From NCBI RefSeq assembly GCF_014493765.1, contig NZ_JACTVJ010000007.1, positions 674,237 to 738,236 of the forward strand: a stretch of DNA of 64,000 nucleotides, in the 5' to 3' direction. Made by a program: the position numbers and the translations under genes. Shown here one piece after another: positions 39,152 through 47,585 of the stretch. Position 1 is the first letter of the stretch; each line of letters starts with the position of its first letter. The stretch comes from Streptomyces polyasparticus. GTDB taxonomy: Bacteria > Actinomycetota > Actinomycetes > Streptomycetales > Streptomycetaceae. The notes under the pieces are model-generated. The model had not been told where the DNA came from. It was given only the letters and a program-made list of their open reading frames with translations, and did not search any database.

Positions 39152-40525
39152 ATGGCCCCCGACCTGTGGCTGATCGTCTTAGCCGTGGCGTCCGTCGCGG
39201 CCCTGGTGCTGAAGTGGCGCCGCCCGGCCTGGTACTGGCTGACCTTCGGGATCGCGTTCGCGGTCCTGCGGGTCCTGATCCGGTACACGACCGTGATGGA
39301 CGCCTGCCAGCTCACCGTCCCCGCCCCGCGCTGGCGGATCTGGCTCGCCCGGATGTTCAAGTGGCAGATACCCCGCCAACGCGCACCGAAGATCCTCCGG
39401 GTGCGCCCCACACGGACCGGGCTCCGGCTGCGGCTCAAGATGCGGCCCGGACAGGACGCCTTCGAGTTCTCCGCCGCCGCGGACCGGCTCCGGCACTCCT
39501 TCGCCGTGCAACAGGTGGTCTCCCGGGAAGTCCGTCCCAGCGTGGTCGAGTTGACCATGACCGGCTACGACGTGCTCAAGCGCGTACAGATGCCCGCCGC
39601 CGTTCCAGACCGTGATCTCCTCAAGGTCCCGGTGGCGTTGTGCGAGGACGGCACGATCCATCTGCGCGACTACCGGGCAGTGCCGCACTCGCTGAACCTG
39701 GGCGCCACCCAGTCCGGCAAGTCCGTCTACCAACGACAGCTGATCAAGGAACTTGCCGCACAGCCGGTGGCGTTGGTCGGGATCGACTGCAAACAGGGCG
39801 TTGAGCTCGCGCCGATGTCCCGCCGCTTCTCGGCCCTGGCCGACAACCCCGATGACGCGCTCGGCCTGCTCGAAGCGCTCGTGGACCGGATGAACGGGAT
39901 CTACCAGCTCATCCGTGCCGAGCAGCGCATCAGCGCCGACGTCCCCGACGCGGAGATCACCGCGGACATCTGGGGCCTGCCCGAGACTCTGCGGCCTGTG
40001 CCGGTCGTGCTCACCATCGACGAAGTGGCCGAACTGGCGCTGTTCGCCTCGAAGGCAGACGAGAAGCGCCGGGACCGGATCATCACCGCTTTGGTCCGGC
40101 TCGTCCAGCTCGGCCGCGCCGCCGGGATCTACGTGGACATCTACGGGCAGCGCTTCGGCTCCGAGCTCGGCAACGGGATCACCATGCTGCGCGCTCAGCT
40201 CACCGGCCGCTCCTCGCACCGCGTCAATGACGAATCCAGCGCCAAGATGGCCTTCGGCGACATCTCCCCGCACGCGGTCTTCGCCACCACGCAGATCCCT
40301 AAGGAGCGCCCCGGCACGGCCGTGGTCGGCGACTCCACCGGCGGATGGATCCGCATCCGCACCCCGCACACCTCGCTCCGCTCTGCGGTCAACGCCTGCA
40401 ACAAGCACGCGCATCTGACCCCCGACCTGCCCGAGCTCGCCGCGTTCCGGCCCGTCCTGCCCGCGGCCAAGCCGGTCGAAGTCCCGGCGCCCGCGGCCCC
40501 CGCTGAGGCCCCCGCCGCGGTCTGA
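39152..40525 (+). CDS. traB: FtsK/SpoIIIE-type DNA translocase TraB (TraSA-like)
   Basis: This 457-residue motor has two N-terminal membrane helices (about 3-50), a linker and an FtsK-like ATPase. Walker A is GATQSGKS (184-191), Walker B VVLTIDEVAELAL, with a late FATTQIPKERPG region. In Streptomyces a single TraB protein transfers double-stranded plasmid DNA between mycelia by pumping it through the septum. Its C-terminal DNA-recognition helix normally reads the clt repeats of its own element. The length is at the short end of the family. The last 30 residues are Pro/Ala-rich. Confidence 0.9.
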   Translation: MAPDLWLIVLAVASVAALVLKWRRPAWYWLTFGIAFAVLRVLIRYTTVMDACQLTVPAPRWRIWLARMFKWQIPRQRAPKILRVRPTRTGLRLRLKMRPGQDAFEFSAAADRLRHSFAVQQVVSREVRPSVVELTMTGYDVLKRVQMPAAVPDRDLLKVPVALCEDGTIHLRDYRAVPHSLNLGATQSGKSVYQRQLIKELAAQPVALVGIDCKQGVELAPMSRRFSALADNPDDALGLLEALVDRMNGIYQLIRAEQRISADVPDAEITADIWGLPETLRPVPVVLTIDEVAELALFASKADEKRRDRIITALVRLVQLGRAAGIYVDIYGQRFGSELGNGITMLRAQLTGRSSHRVNDESSAKMAFGDISPHAVFATTQIPKERPGTAVVGDSTGGWIRIRTPHTSLRSAVNACNKHAHLTPDLPELAAFRPVLPAAKPVEVPAPAAPAEAPAAV

Positions 40526-40610
40526 TCCACCCCTCGCTTCACGGTCGGCGCGACCGCTTCGCGCCAGGTCCCTACCCGAGCCATGCCCGAAACCCGAAGG
40601 AGATCGCTCC

Positions 40611-40802
40611 ATGTGCGCCACCTGCCTTGACCTGCTGCGTACCGCCTCGATGATCGCGGTCCTGGACGACTACGCGAACGAGCCCGATGTGGACGAGGAG
40701 TTTGTCGACGTCCTCGCGTTCGGCCTGAACGCCTCGCTGTTCCTCGCCTACGACCCGACCGCCTACCCGCCCACGGGCCACACCTACCCGGCCACCGGGT
40801 GA
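40611..40802 (+). CDS. Hypothetical small protein of the element (63 aa)
   Basis: This acidic protein has one Cys pair (MCATCLD) and a helical middle (SMIAVLDDYANEPDVDEEFV). GAAGGAG precedes the ATG by 8 nt. Its stop overlaps a GTG (40799) before the next gene. It belongs to the string of small transfer-associated genes between traB and repSA; I do not recognise a family. Confidence 0.68.
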   Translation: MCATCLDLLRTASMIAVLDDYANEPDVDEEFVDVLAFGLNASLFLAYDPTAYPPTGHTYPATG

Positions 40803-40807
40803 GCGCC

Positions 40808-40969
40808 ATGGCCGCGAAGAAGGCGCCTGCCGCGAAGAAGTGCCGCCCGTGCAAGGGCACCGGAGAGGTCTCCCGCCCGGTCGTCGTCGGCCGCAAGCGC
40901 CGCACCGTCGGCCACCAGACCGGCATGTGCCTGAACTGCTTCGGCACCGGCCAAGCGCCCACCGCCTGA
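40808..40969 (+). CDS. Mini zinc-ribbon protein (53 aa)
   Basis: This 53-residue basic protein has two CxxCxGxG motifs (CRPCKGTG and CLNCFGTG) as in the DnaJ zinc-finger, so it should bind one zinc ion. The ATG at 40808 is used; an in-frame GTG at 40799 overlaps the previous stop and is possible. Such small zinc proteins are frequent in AICE transfer modules; the role is unknown. Confidence 0.68.
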   Translation: MAAKKAPAAKKCRPCKGTGEVSRPVVVGRKRRTVGHQTGMCLNCFGTGQAPTA

Positions 40970-41041
40970 CCCGCCGTCGCCGGGCGCCCGGACCCGATCC
41001 CCGCCCGGCACGGCCCCAATCCCAAGGAAGGAGGACCCGAG

Positions 41042-41683
41042 ATGCGCAACTCGCTTCGCTTCGACGCCGTGCTGATTCAGGCCGTGATTGCCGGGGCCTT
41101 GTCCTTCGCGCACCTGCATGACATCGCGGAAGCGGCCGGACAGCACGGCTGGAAGGCGTGGGCCTACCCGGTCTCTGTCGACTTGCTGCTTGTCGCCGCG
41201 TGGCGCCGTCTTCGGCAGGGCCGTACGCCGCGGCTGGCCTGGTGCTGGTTCCTGATCGCGCTGTTCGCCTCGCTCGGCGCGAACGTCGCCACCGCCGGGT
41301 TCCTCGACCTCGACCACGCCCCGGCCTGGCTGCGGTTCCTCGTCGCCGGATGGCCTGCGCTCGCGTTCCTCGGCGGCACCCTGCTCGCCCACGGCACCGA
41401 CCCCGAGTCCAAGCGCGAGACCGCCGTGCCGGCCGAATTCGCAGCCCCCGCGGAATCCGCGCCTGAGCCCGTTCCTGCCGTGGTCGACGTGCCCGATCCG
41501 GCTCGGCAGCTGCCACCGGCCAAGCCCGCGGTAAACGTCCCGCCCGCGCTCGTGGACCACGCCCGCAAGGTCGCCGACGCCCACCGCGCTCGAACCGGCC
41601 ACCCAATCGACACGGACACCCTGCGCACCCAGCTCGGTGTCCCCGCCCCGATGGCGTCCGCCATTGCGGCTCAACTCACCTGA
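41042..41683 (+). CDS. DUF2637 membrane protein (SpdB-like)
   Basis: This 213-residue protein has four predicted helices (VLIQAVIAGALSFAHLHDIA, WAYPVSVDLLLVAAW, AWCWFLIALFASLGANVATA, LVAGWPALAFLGGTLLAH) and a Pro/Ala-rich hydrophilic C-terminus with a DHARKVADAHRARTG helix. DUF2637 proteins are the SpdB-type plasmid spread proteins of Streptomyces, which help move the element from the first recipient compartment along the hypha. A GGAGGA binding site precedes the ATG. Confidence 0.85.
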   Translation: MRNSLRFDAVLIQAVIAGALSFAHLHDIAEAAGQHGWKAWAYPVSVDLLLVAAWRRLRQGRTPRLAWCWFLIALFASLGANVATAGFLDLDHAPAWLRFLVAGWPALAFLGGTLLAHGTDPESKRETAVPAEFAAPAESAPEPVPAVVDVPDPARQLPPAKPAVNVPPALVDHARKVADAHRARTGHPIDTDTLRTQLGVPAPMASAIAAQLT

Positions 41684-41704
41684 TCCCGAAGGAGAACACC
41701 CGTC

Positions 41705-41896
41705 ATGCCCCTGCACCTGATCTTTCGCAAGCTGCGCCAGGTCGGCCCGATCACCATCGGCACCGGCATGGACCGCGACGGCCACATGACCTACATAGCG
41801 GCCTGCGGCGCCGAACGGTGCGGCTGGTCCGGCGAGTACACCACTGTCGCCGCCGCGAACGTCGCCGCCGAAGGCCACCGCTGCCGCGTCCGCTGA
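41705..41896 (+). CDS. Mobile element transfer protein (63 aa)
   Basis: This 63-residue protein has the small AICE family pattern IFRKLRQVGPITIGT, CGAERCGWSGEY and a terminal HRC. The three Cys and final His could form a zinc site. Relatives are encoded next to spd genes in many Streptomyces elements and are annotated as transfer proteins. GAAGGAG precedes the ATG. Confidence 0.8.
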   Translation: MPLHLIFRKLRQVGPITIGTGMDRDGHMTYIAACGAERCGWSGEYTTVAAANVAAEGHRCRVR

Positions 41897-41925
41897 CCCC
41901 ACCCGACCCCGACAAGGAGCCCGTC

Positions 41926-42105
41926 ATGGACGTGCCGTTCTGGTTCTTCATCACCGTCGTCGCCGTGATCGGCGTCAAGCTCGCCCGCCCGCCGCTCTGG
42001 CTGGTCCTGGTCCTGCTGATCGGCGGCTACCTGCTCGCAGGCAGCTTCCTCGCCCCGGCCATCGAGACCGGCACCGAATCCGGCGTCCAGATCACCAACC
42101 CCTGA
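41926..42105 (+). CDS. Small two-helix membrane protein (59 aa)
   Basis: Two hydrophobic segments (FWFFITVVAVIGVKLA, LWLVLVLLIGGYLLAGSFLA) are followed by a short polar tail. AAGGAG is 8 nt before the ATG. It is one of the Spd-type membrane peptides of the element. I do not recognise a precise family. Confidence 0.72.
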   Translation: MDVPFWFFITVVAVIGVKLARPPLWLVLVLLIGGYLLAGSFLAPAIETGTESGVQITNP

Positions 42106-42127
42106 ACCACTGGAAGGAGTTCAGCTC

Positions 42128-42466
42128 ATGTTCAAGCCCCACGTCCCGACCAACCCGATGCCGACCGGCGAGATCATCCCGGTTATCACCACTCTCGGAC
42201 AGCCCCCGACCGTGCACCACGCACCGCCTCCCGCGCCCTGCGCCTGCCACCACCCGCACACCGCCCCGGCGAATGCTCCGGCCCGTACGGGGATGACCCC
42301 CGGAACCGTGATCGCGCTCGCCGCGGCCGGAACCGTCGGCGTCGTGGTGATCGGCGTGGTCCTGGTCTCAATGCTCCTCGCCGTCGCCATCGCGGGTGCC
42401 TCGCTCGCCGTCGTCGCGCTCGCGCTGCGCTCGGCCCTCGCTCCGCCGCCGTCGAAGCGACGTTGA
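42128..42466 (+). CDS. spdD: SpdD-type spread protein
   Basis: This 112-residue protein has an N-terminal hydrophilic part with a Cys/His/Pro segment (PPPAPCACHHPHTAP) and two C-terminal helices (VIALAAAGTVGVVVIGVVLV, LLAVAIAGASLAVVALAL). This matches SpdD of pSAM2-like elements, which acts in intramycelial spread. GGAAGGAG precedes the ATG by 8 nt. Confidence 0.8.
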   Translation: MFKPHVPTNPMPTGEIIPVITTLGQPPTVHHAPPPAPCACHHPHTAPANAPARTGMTPGTVIALAAAGTVGVVVIGVVLVSMLLAVAIAGASLAVVALALRSALAPPPSKRR

Positions 42467-42555
42467 CCGGCCCCGGGACGGCCTCAACCGCCAAGTCTCC
42501 GCCGTCCCGGCGCCCAGCCCCTACCCGATCACTCAAACCGGAAGGAACAACCATC

Positions 42556-42768
42556 ATGACCGACCACCAGAACCCTGCTGCCCGGATCTGCCCAGACTGC
42601 GATGGCTTCGCCTCCGTCGCCGTTACCCTGGGCGGCCGCAACCGGCTGGGCTTCCTCAACACCATCACCGCGCACTGCAAGCGTTGCGAGGGCACGGGCA
42701 CCCTGCCCCCGCTCCGCACCCTCGTCGACGCCGCGGCCACCGCCGCCTTCGCCGGGGGCGCCAAGTGA
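42556..42768 (+). CDS. Small zinc-finger protein upstream of repSA (70 aa)
   Basis: This 70-residue protein has a four-Cys ribbon (CPDCDG near 17 and CKRCEGTG near 45), similar in style to the protein at 40808. Its stop overlaps the GTG start of repSA (GTGA), so translation of repSA is coupled to it. The ATG has GGAAGG upstream. Confidence 0.75.
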   Translation: MTDHQNPAARICPDCDGFASVAVTLGGRNRLGFLNTITAHCKRCEGTGTLPPLRTLVDAAATAAFAGGAK

Positions 42769-44126
42769 CCACCACTACGACTCAGGCCCCCGAGGCCAGA
42801 GCGCTCCGTGACCTGGCCGACCTCGCCTCACTCGGCCACCTGCCCGGCCTGGTACGCCAGTTGCAGGGCCTGGGCGGCTGCACCAACCCGATCCGCCTCG
42901 ACGGCCACCGCACCGAGCACCCCATCGACACGACCACGGGGGAGCTGGGCCCGGCCGTGCGCCACCTGGCCGCGTCCGACCTCCCCGCCGGTCACCTCCT
43001 GGTCCGCTGCAACAACCGCCGCGCCACCCGCTGCGCCGCCTGCGCGGAGACCTACCGCCGCGACACCTACCAGCTCATCACCGCGGGCCTGAAAGGCGGC
43101 AAGGGCACCCCCGAGCAAGTCGCCACCCACCCACGGGTGTTCGCCACCTTCACCGCCCCTTCCTCCGGGCCCGTCCACAACCGCCCCGCCTCCGGCCGCT
43201 GCCGCTGCGGCACCCAGCACCCCGCCGACACGCCGGAGTTAGGGACCCCGCTCGACCCCGACACCTACGATTACGAGACCGCCGTCCTCTGGAACGCGCA
43301 CGCCTCGAAGATCTGGGCCCGCTTCACGATCTACCTGCGCCGCGAGGTCGCCAAGCGCGCGGGCCTCACCCAGCGCGAGTTCGCCGAACACGCCCGCGTC
43401 TCCTTCGCCAAGGTCGCCGAATACCAGCGTCGCGGCGCGGTTCACTTTCACGCAGTGATCCGCCTCGACGGCCCCGACGGAGGTGACACCCCACCCCCGC
43501 ACTGGGCGAGCGCCGAACTCCTCACCGACGCCATCCGTGCCGCTGCTCGAGTAGCGTCCGCGCCCGGTCCCGTCCTCCACGGCCGCGCCTACACCTTCAT
43601 GTTCGGCACCCAGCTCGACGTCCGTCCGATCCGCTCGGCCGACTTCGCGGGCGGCACCGAGCTCACCGACCGGGCCGTCGCCGCGTACATCGCCAAGTAC
43701 GCCACCAAGGGAGCCGAGACCACCACAGGCACCCTCGACCGCCCCCTCAAGTTCCTCGCCGAACTCGCTCAGCTCCGCATCAGCGAGCACGCCCGCCGCA
43801 TGATCCGAACCGCATGGATCCTCGGCGCCCGTCCCGAGCTGGAAGACCTCCGCCTTCGCGCTTGGGCTCACATGCTCGGCTTCCGCGGCCACTTCTCCAC
43901 CAAGACCCGCCGCTACTCGACCACCCTCGGAGCGCTCCGCCAGGCCCGAGCCGATTGGCGTCGCGCCCAATCCGAGTCCACCGTGCCGGCCGATTCCACT
44001 GCCGCTGAAGACACCACCCTCGTCCTCGCTCACTGGACCTACGCCGGGGTTGGCCTGTCCCGCGGCGAGGAATGGCTCTCCGCCGCTCATGCCCCTGCCA
44101 CCGGCCTGGAAGGAGCCACAGCATGA
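42765..44126 (+). CDS. repSA: Rolling-circle replication initiator RepSA
   Basis: This 453-residue protein belongs to the RepSA family of AICEs. The HUH metal site is AVHFHAVIRLDG (His227, His229), and the candidate nicking tyrosines are Tyr308 and Tyr312 in AAYIAKYATKG. An N-terminal Cys-rich part (VRCNNRRATRCAACAETYRR) resembles a zinc site. The protein nicks the double-strand origin to start replication after excision. It is coupled to the small gene before it and to xis after it (ATGA overlaps), giving one repSA-xis-int operon as in pSAM2. Confidence 0.9.
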   Translation: MTTTTTQAPEARALRDLADLASLGHLPGLVRQLQGLGGCTNPIRLDGHRTEHPIDTTTGELGPAVRHLAASDLPAGHLLVRCNNRRATRCAACAETYRRDTYQLITAGLKGGKGTPEQVATHPRVFATFTAPSSGPVHNRPASGRCRCGTQHPADTPELGTPLDPDTYDYETAVLWNAHASKIWARFTIYLRREVAKRAGLTQREFAEHARVSFAKVAEYQRRGAVHFHAVIRLDGPDGGDTPPPHWASAELLTDAIRAAARVASAPGPVLHGRAYTFMFGTQLDVRPIRSADFAGGTELTDRAVAAYIAKYATKGAETTTGTLDRPLKFLAELAQLRISEHARRMIRTAWILGARPELEDLRLRAWAHMLGFRGHFSTKTRRYSTTLGALRQARADWRRAQSESTVPADSTAAEDTTLVLAHWTYAGVGLSRGEEWLSAAHAPATGLEGATA

Positions 44127-44311
44127 CCACCGCCGCTGTCCAGGTGCTGACCGTGAAAGAGGTCATGGTGCGGCTCAGGCTCGGACGCTCCAAGGTCTAC
44201 GACCTGATCCGTACGAAGCGATTGCATTCCTACACCGAGGGCCGTGCCCGTCGAATCCCCGAGAGCTCGGTGGAGGACTACATCCGAGCTCGCCTTGAGG
44301 AGGCTGCCTGA
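44123..44311 (+). CDS. xis: Excisionase (Xis), helix-turn-helix
   Basis: This 62-residue protein is a MerR/excisionase-type winged helix: VLTVKEVMVRLRLGRSKVYD, then IRTKRLHSYTEGRARRIP. It binds next to the att site and directs the integrase toward excision. Its start overlaps the repSA stop, and its own stop overlaps the integrase start (TGATG). Confidence 0.86.
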   Translation: MTTAAVQVLTVKEVMVRLRLGRSKVYDLIRTKRLHSYTEGRARRIPESSVEDYIRARLEEAA

Positions 44312-45498
44312 TGGCGACGCGACGCAGCCGTGGTGACGGCGGCCTCCACTGGGACGCCAAGCGCGAACGCTGGATCGCAACGGCGAGCCTCGGATTCGAC
44401 CCGAGCGGCAAGCGGATCGTGAAGAGGGCCAGCGGCAAGACCAAGACCGCGGCCAAGGCCAAGCTCAAAGAGGTTCTGCGGGACTATGAGGACGGTCTCG
44501 CGATCGCGCCGACCGGCTACACGGTCAAGGACGCGGTGACCGACTGGCTTCGGTACGGCCTGGCCGGACGTGACGCCTCGACCGTCAAGACGCTCACCAT
44601 CCTCTGCAACACCCACGTGATCCCTGCGCTCGGGTTTCGGAAGCTGCGGGACCTCAGCGCCGATGACGTGGACCGGTGGCTAGCGGAGAAGGCGAAGGTG
44701 CTCAGCACGCGTTCGCTGGAAGGCATCCGCTCTTGCCTGAACCGCGCGGTCAAGCGGGCCATGGCGCGGGACAAGGTGAAGCGGAACGTCGTAGAGCTGT
44801 GCTCGGTCCCCAAGGGACGCCCTGGCCGTGAGTCCAAGTCCCTCACGCTCAGGCAGGCGGAGGCGGTGCTCGTCGCTGCTGAGGACTCGCCGCTCTACGC
44901 GTACTTCGTCGTTTCCCTGCTGACCGGTGGCCGTACGGAGGAGATGCGCCCACTCCGCTGGGATCACGTGGACCTCGAAGGCGACCCGACCGCCGACCCC
45001 GCGGTTCCTCCGCACGTCGCGGTGTGGCGCTCGGTGCGAGCCACGGGAGACACCAAGACCCGGAAGTCCCGCCGGACCCTCGCCCTGCCCGGCCGAGCGA
45101 TCGACGCCCTGAGGATCCAGTGGGAGCGGCAGGGCTGGCAGCGGGTGGCTGCTGGTGACGAGTGGCAGGAGACCGGTCTCGTCTTCACCTCGGCCGTGGG
45201 CACCGAGCTGGATGCCGCGAACGTCCGGAGGGAGTTCCGCAAGGTCCTCGCACAGGCCGCGAAGGTTCCTGGCATCGAGATCAAGCCGCATGAGTGGACG
45301 ACGCGGGAGACCCGTACGTCCTTCGTCTCGATCCTGTCGGATCGTGGCATCCCGCTCGAAGAGATCTCGCGGCTGGTCGGCCACTCCAGTACGGCCGTCA
45401 CGGAGGAGGTCTACCGGAAGCAGATCCGCCCGGTGATCCAGACGGGTGCCGTCGCCATGGATGGGATCTTCGGCAAGCCCCCGCCTCCGAAGCGGTAG
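44311..45498 (+). CDS. int: Tyrosine recombinase / integrase
   Basis: This 395-residue site-specific recombinase has an N-terminal AP2-like DNA-binding part (about 5-50), a SAM-like core-binding domain (about 70-160) and a catalytic domain. The latter shows Arg208 in LLTGGRTEEM, HEWTTRETR carrying the second Arg, the LVGHSS box and nucleophile Tyr368 in EEVYRKQ. It recombines the element's attP with the 3' end of tRNA-Pro. It is the last gene of the element, and its stop lies 27 bp before the terminator hairpin beside the right att site. Confidence 0.93.
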   Translation: MATRRSRGDGGLHWDAKRERWIATASLGFDPSGKRIVKRASGKTKTAAKAKLKEVLRDYEDGLAIAPTGYTVKDAVTDWLRYGLAGRDASTVKTLTILCNTHVIPALGFRKLRDLSADDVDRWLAEKAKVLSTRSLEGIRSCLNRAVKRAMARDKVKRNVVELCSVPKGRPGRESKSLTLRQAEAVLVAAEDSPLYAYFVVSLLTGGRTEEMRPLRWDHVDLEGDPTADPAVPPHVAVWRSVRATGDTKTRKSRRTLALPGRAIDALRIQWERQGWQRVAAGDEWQETGLVFTSAVGTELDAANVRREFRKVLAQAAKVPGIEIKPHEWTTRETRTSFVSILSDRGIPLEEISRLVGHSSTAVTEEVYRKQIRPVIQTGAVAMDGIFGKPPPPKR

Positions 45499-45524
45499 TC
45501 ACGCAGTTAGTCACGCACAAAGCC

Positions 45525-45558
45525 AAAGGCCCGATACCGAATCCGGTACCGGGCCTTT
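45525..45558. terminator. Terminator between int and tRNA-Pro
   Basis: A 14-bp stem with one G-U pair (AAAGGCCCGATACC / GGTACCGGGCCTTT), a 6-nt loop and A/T-rich ends on both sides. It serves int on the plus strand and the tRNA on the minus strand. Confidence 0.85.
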
Positions 45559-45570
45559 GACCTGGTGTTT

Positions 45571-45617
45571 AGCTGTCGGGGTGGCGGGATTTGAACCCAC
45601 GACCTCTTCGTCCCGAA
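45571..45617. repeat. Right attachment site within tRNA-Pro
   Basis: This is the second copy of the 47-bp direct repeat. It covers the tRNA 3' half and 5 bp beyond it. Confidence 0.93.
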
Positions 45618-45649
45618 CGAAGCGCGCTGCCAAGCTGCGCTACACCCCG
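45576..45649 (-). tRNA. tRNA-Pro (anticodon CGG)
   Basis: The minus strand reads a complete 74-nt cloverleaf: acceptor stem CGGGGTG / CACCCCG, D-arm with AGCTTGGCAG, anticodon arm CTTCG-TTCGGGA-CGAAG (anticodon CGG, decoding CCG), and T-arm GTGGGTTCAAATCCCGC. The discriminator base is A. CCA is not encoded. The integrated element restores the 3' end exactly. Confidence 0.96.
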
Positions 45650-45695
45650 ATGTCGTACTCCACGTCCTCGGTCCTGCAGGTCGCGGCGACATCGA

Positions 45696-46457
45696 TTACT
45701 TTAGCGGACCGGCGCCCGGAGACGAAATCCGGTTTTTGCGGGGGCCCGGCGCGGGGCGGATGCGGTCGAGGCCCACGAAGGCCAGGGCCAGGGCGTAGAA
45801 GCAGAGGCCGAGGACGACCGCGTTGCCCAGGACCCCGGCGTATCCGTGCTGCTCCACGTCCACGAAGGGGTACGGGTAGCGGGCCTCTGAACCCGGGGAC
45901 ATGAGCGCGCCGCGCAGCAGGCAGAAGGCCAGATAGGCCAGGGGATAGAGCAGCCACAGGCCCGCGTGGCGCAGCCGCAGGCCGCCCGGGCGGGTCAGGA
46001 AGAGCCAGTCGACGGCGGCGGCGAGCGGGGTGACCGTGTGCAGGAGCTCGTTCGAGACGCCGCGCCAGCCCGTCATCGGGCCCACCTGGTCCGTCATGGA
46101 GAAGTCGCTCGACGCGTTGGCGAGGAGCAGGTGGTAGACGAGGCCGGTGATGGAGATGAAGAGGACCGTCCCCGTCGTCACCCAGGGCGGCAGCGGCGCG
46201 CGGCCCTTCCAGGCGCGCCAGGCCGAGAGGGCGAAGACGGCCGCGACGATCAGGTTGCTCTGGATCGTGAAGTAGCTGAGGACGCGCAGCGGGCTCGCCA
46301 GGCAGAGGTTGATGACGATGCCGGTGATCGCGGCGAGGGAGATCAGCGCGCGGAAGACGGCGGCGAACGGGCGCCGCGCCGGCGGGCTCACGGCTTCGGG
46401 CGGTACTCCGGTCTCACTCGGTACGTGTCCGGAAAATCCGGATGAGGGCGCAGCCAT
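45696..46457 (-). CDS. Pr6Pr family integral membrane protein
   Basis: This 253-residue protein has six to seven helices ([59 protein letters not shown]) and the conserved [18 protein letters not shown] motif. This fits the Pr6Pr/FAR-17a-like family, whose function is unclear. Pro/Gly-rich termini face the cytoplasm. The ATG at 46457 is chosen from several in-frame starts. It lies downstream of the metallophosphoesterase gene by about 95 bp. Confidence 0.82.
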   Translation of the reverse strand: MAAPSSGFSGHVPSETGVPPEAVSPPARRPFAAVFRALISLAAITGIVINLCLASPLRVLSYFTIQSNLIVAAVFALSAWRAWKGRAPLPPWVTTGTVLFISITGLVYHLLLANASSDFSMTDQVGPMTGWRGVSNELLHTVTPLAAAVDWLFLTRPGGLRLRHAGLWLLYPLAYLAFCLLRGALMSPGSEARYPYPFVDVEQHGYAGVLGNAVVLGLCFYALALAFVGLDRIRPAPGPRKNRISSPGAGPLK

Positions 46458-46551
46458 GACCTCACGGTAGACAACGTTCCGCAGCACCGCCCACCGACCC
46501 CCGCCCGAGCCCGCGCCCGTGCCTGAGCCCGCGCCCCAACCCGACCAGGGA

Positions 46552-47475
46552 TCAGCGCTCCACCAACGTCAGCAGCGTCGCCTCCGGCGGGCACGCGAAC
46601 CGCACCGGCGCGTACCGCGAAGTACCGCAGCCGGCCGAGACGTGCAGATACGAGGTGTGGCCGCCGGCTGTGTGCGTGGACAGGCCCTTCACGCGGTCCG
46701 TGTCCAGATCGCAGTTGGTGACCAGCGCCCCGTAGAAGGGGATGCACAGCTGGCCGCCGTGCGTGTGCCCGGCGAGCACCAGCGGGTAGCCCTCCTCCGT
46801 GAAGGCGTCCAGGCAGCGCAGATACGGGGCGTGCACGACGCCGATCGAGAAGTCGGCGCCCGCGGCGGGGCCGCCCGCCACCTCCTCGTAACGGTCGCGG
46901 CGGATGTGCGGGTCGTCGAGTCCGGTGAAGGCGATCTCGTATCCGTCGATCTTCAGCGAACCGCGCGTGTTGGTGAGGCCCACCCAGCCCGCCGCGTCGA
47001 AGCCGTCGCGCAGGTCCTCCCACGGGTTGTGGAGGGCGCCGACGACCGGCGGATTGCCGTTGAGGCCGTGCTTGCCCTGCAGCCGCTCGGTCAGATAGCG
47101 GCCGGGGTTGCGCAGGCGCGGACCGTAGTAGTCGTTCGAGCCGAAGACGTACGCGCCGGGGAACTGCATCAACGGGCCGAGCGCATCCATGACTTCGGGC
47201 ACGCCCTCCGGATCCGACAGGTTGTCACCCGTGTTGATGACGAAGTCCGGGCGCAGCCCCGCAAGCGACTGCAGCCAGTGCCGCTTCTTGCGCTGGCCGC
47301 TCACCATGTGGATGTCGGAGACCTGGAGTACGCGCAGCGGCCGCATGCCCTTCGGAAGGACCGGAACCGTCACCCGGCGCAGCCGGAAGGACCGCACCTC
47401 GATCCCTGCCGCGTAGGCCACACCCGCGGCTGCCGCCGCGGTGATTCCCAGAGGTACTCCGTATCGCGCGCGCAT
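46552..47475 (-). CDS. Membrane-anchored metallophosphoesterase
   Basis: This 307-residue protein has an N-terminal hydrophobic anchor (about 5-20) and a calcineurin-like phosphoesterase domain. All five motif blocks are visible: VSDIHM, NTGDNL, GSNDYY, GVVHAPYL and AGHTHGGQL. A dinuclear metal centre is therefore expected. The family (YkuE-like) hydrolyses phosphoesters such as UDP-sugars or lipids at the membrane. ATG 47475 is used; an ATG at 47484 in the same frame is possible. Confidence 0.9.
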   Translation of the reverse strand: MRARYGVPLGITAAAAAGVAYAAGIEVRSFRLRRVTVPVLPKGMRPLRVLQVSDIHMVSGQRKKRHWLQSLAGLRPDFVINTGDNLSDPEGVPEVMDALGPLMQFPGAYVFGSNDYYGPRLRNPGRYLTERLQGKHGLNGNPPVVGALHNPWEDLRDGFDAAGWVGLTNTRGSLKIDGYEIAFTGLDDPHIRRDRYEEVAGGPAAGADFSIGVVHAPYLRCLDAFTEEGYPLVLAGHTHGGQLCIPFYGALVTNCDLDTDRVKGLSTHTAGGHTSYLHVSAGCGTSRYAPVRFACPPEATLLTLVER

Positions 47476-47585
47476 GGAACCCATCGTCGCAGACGTAGGC
47501 GGAGGGCCACAGTCCGCCTGCGCACCCCCGTACCGCAGGGGAAATGCGCGGGCGTCACACGCGGCGTACCTGCGACACTGAACCC

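Larger units (their letters stand above)
35606..45617 (+). mobile_element. AICE (pSAM2-type integrative and conjugative element) in tRNA-Pro
   Basis: The element is about 10.0 kb (35606 to 45570 plus one att copy) and lies between 47-bp direct repeats at the 3' end of tRNA-Pro. The gene set and order match pSAM2-family elements: Nudix genes and a GntR repressor at the left, an FtsK-type TraB, small Spd-type proteins, RepSA, Xis and Int next to the tRNA. These elements excise, replicate by rolling circle and transfer double-stranded DNA between hyphae. Every core gene looks intact, so it may still be mobile. Confidence 0.93.
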
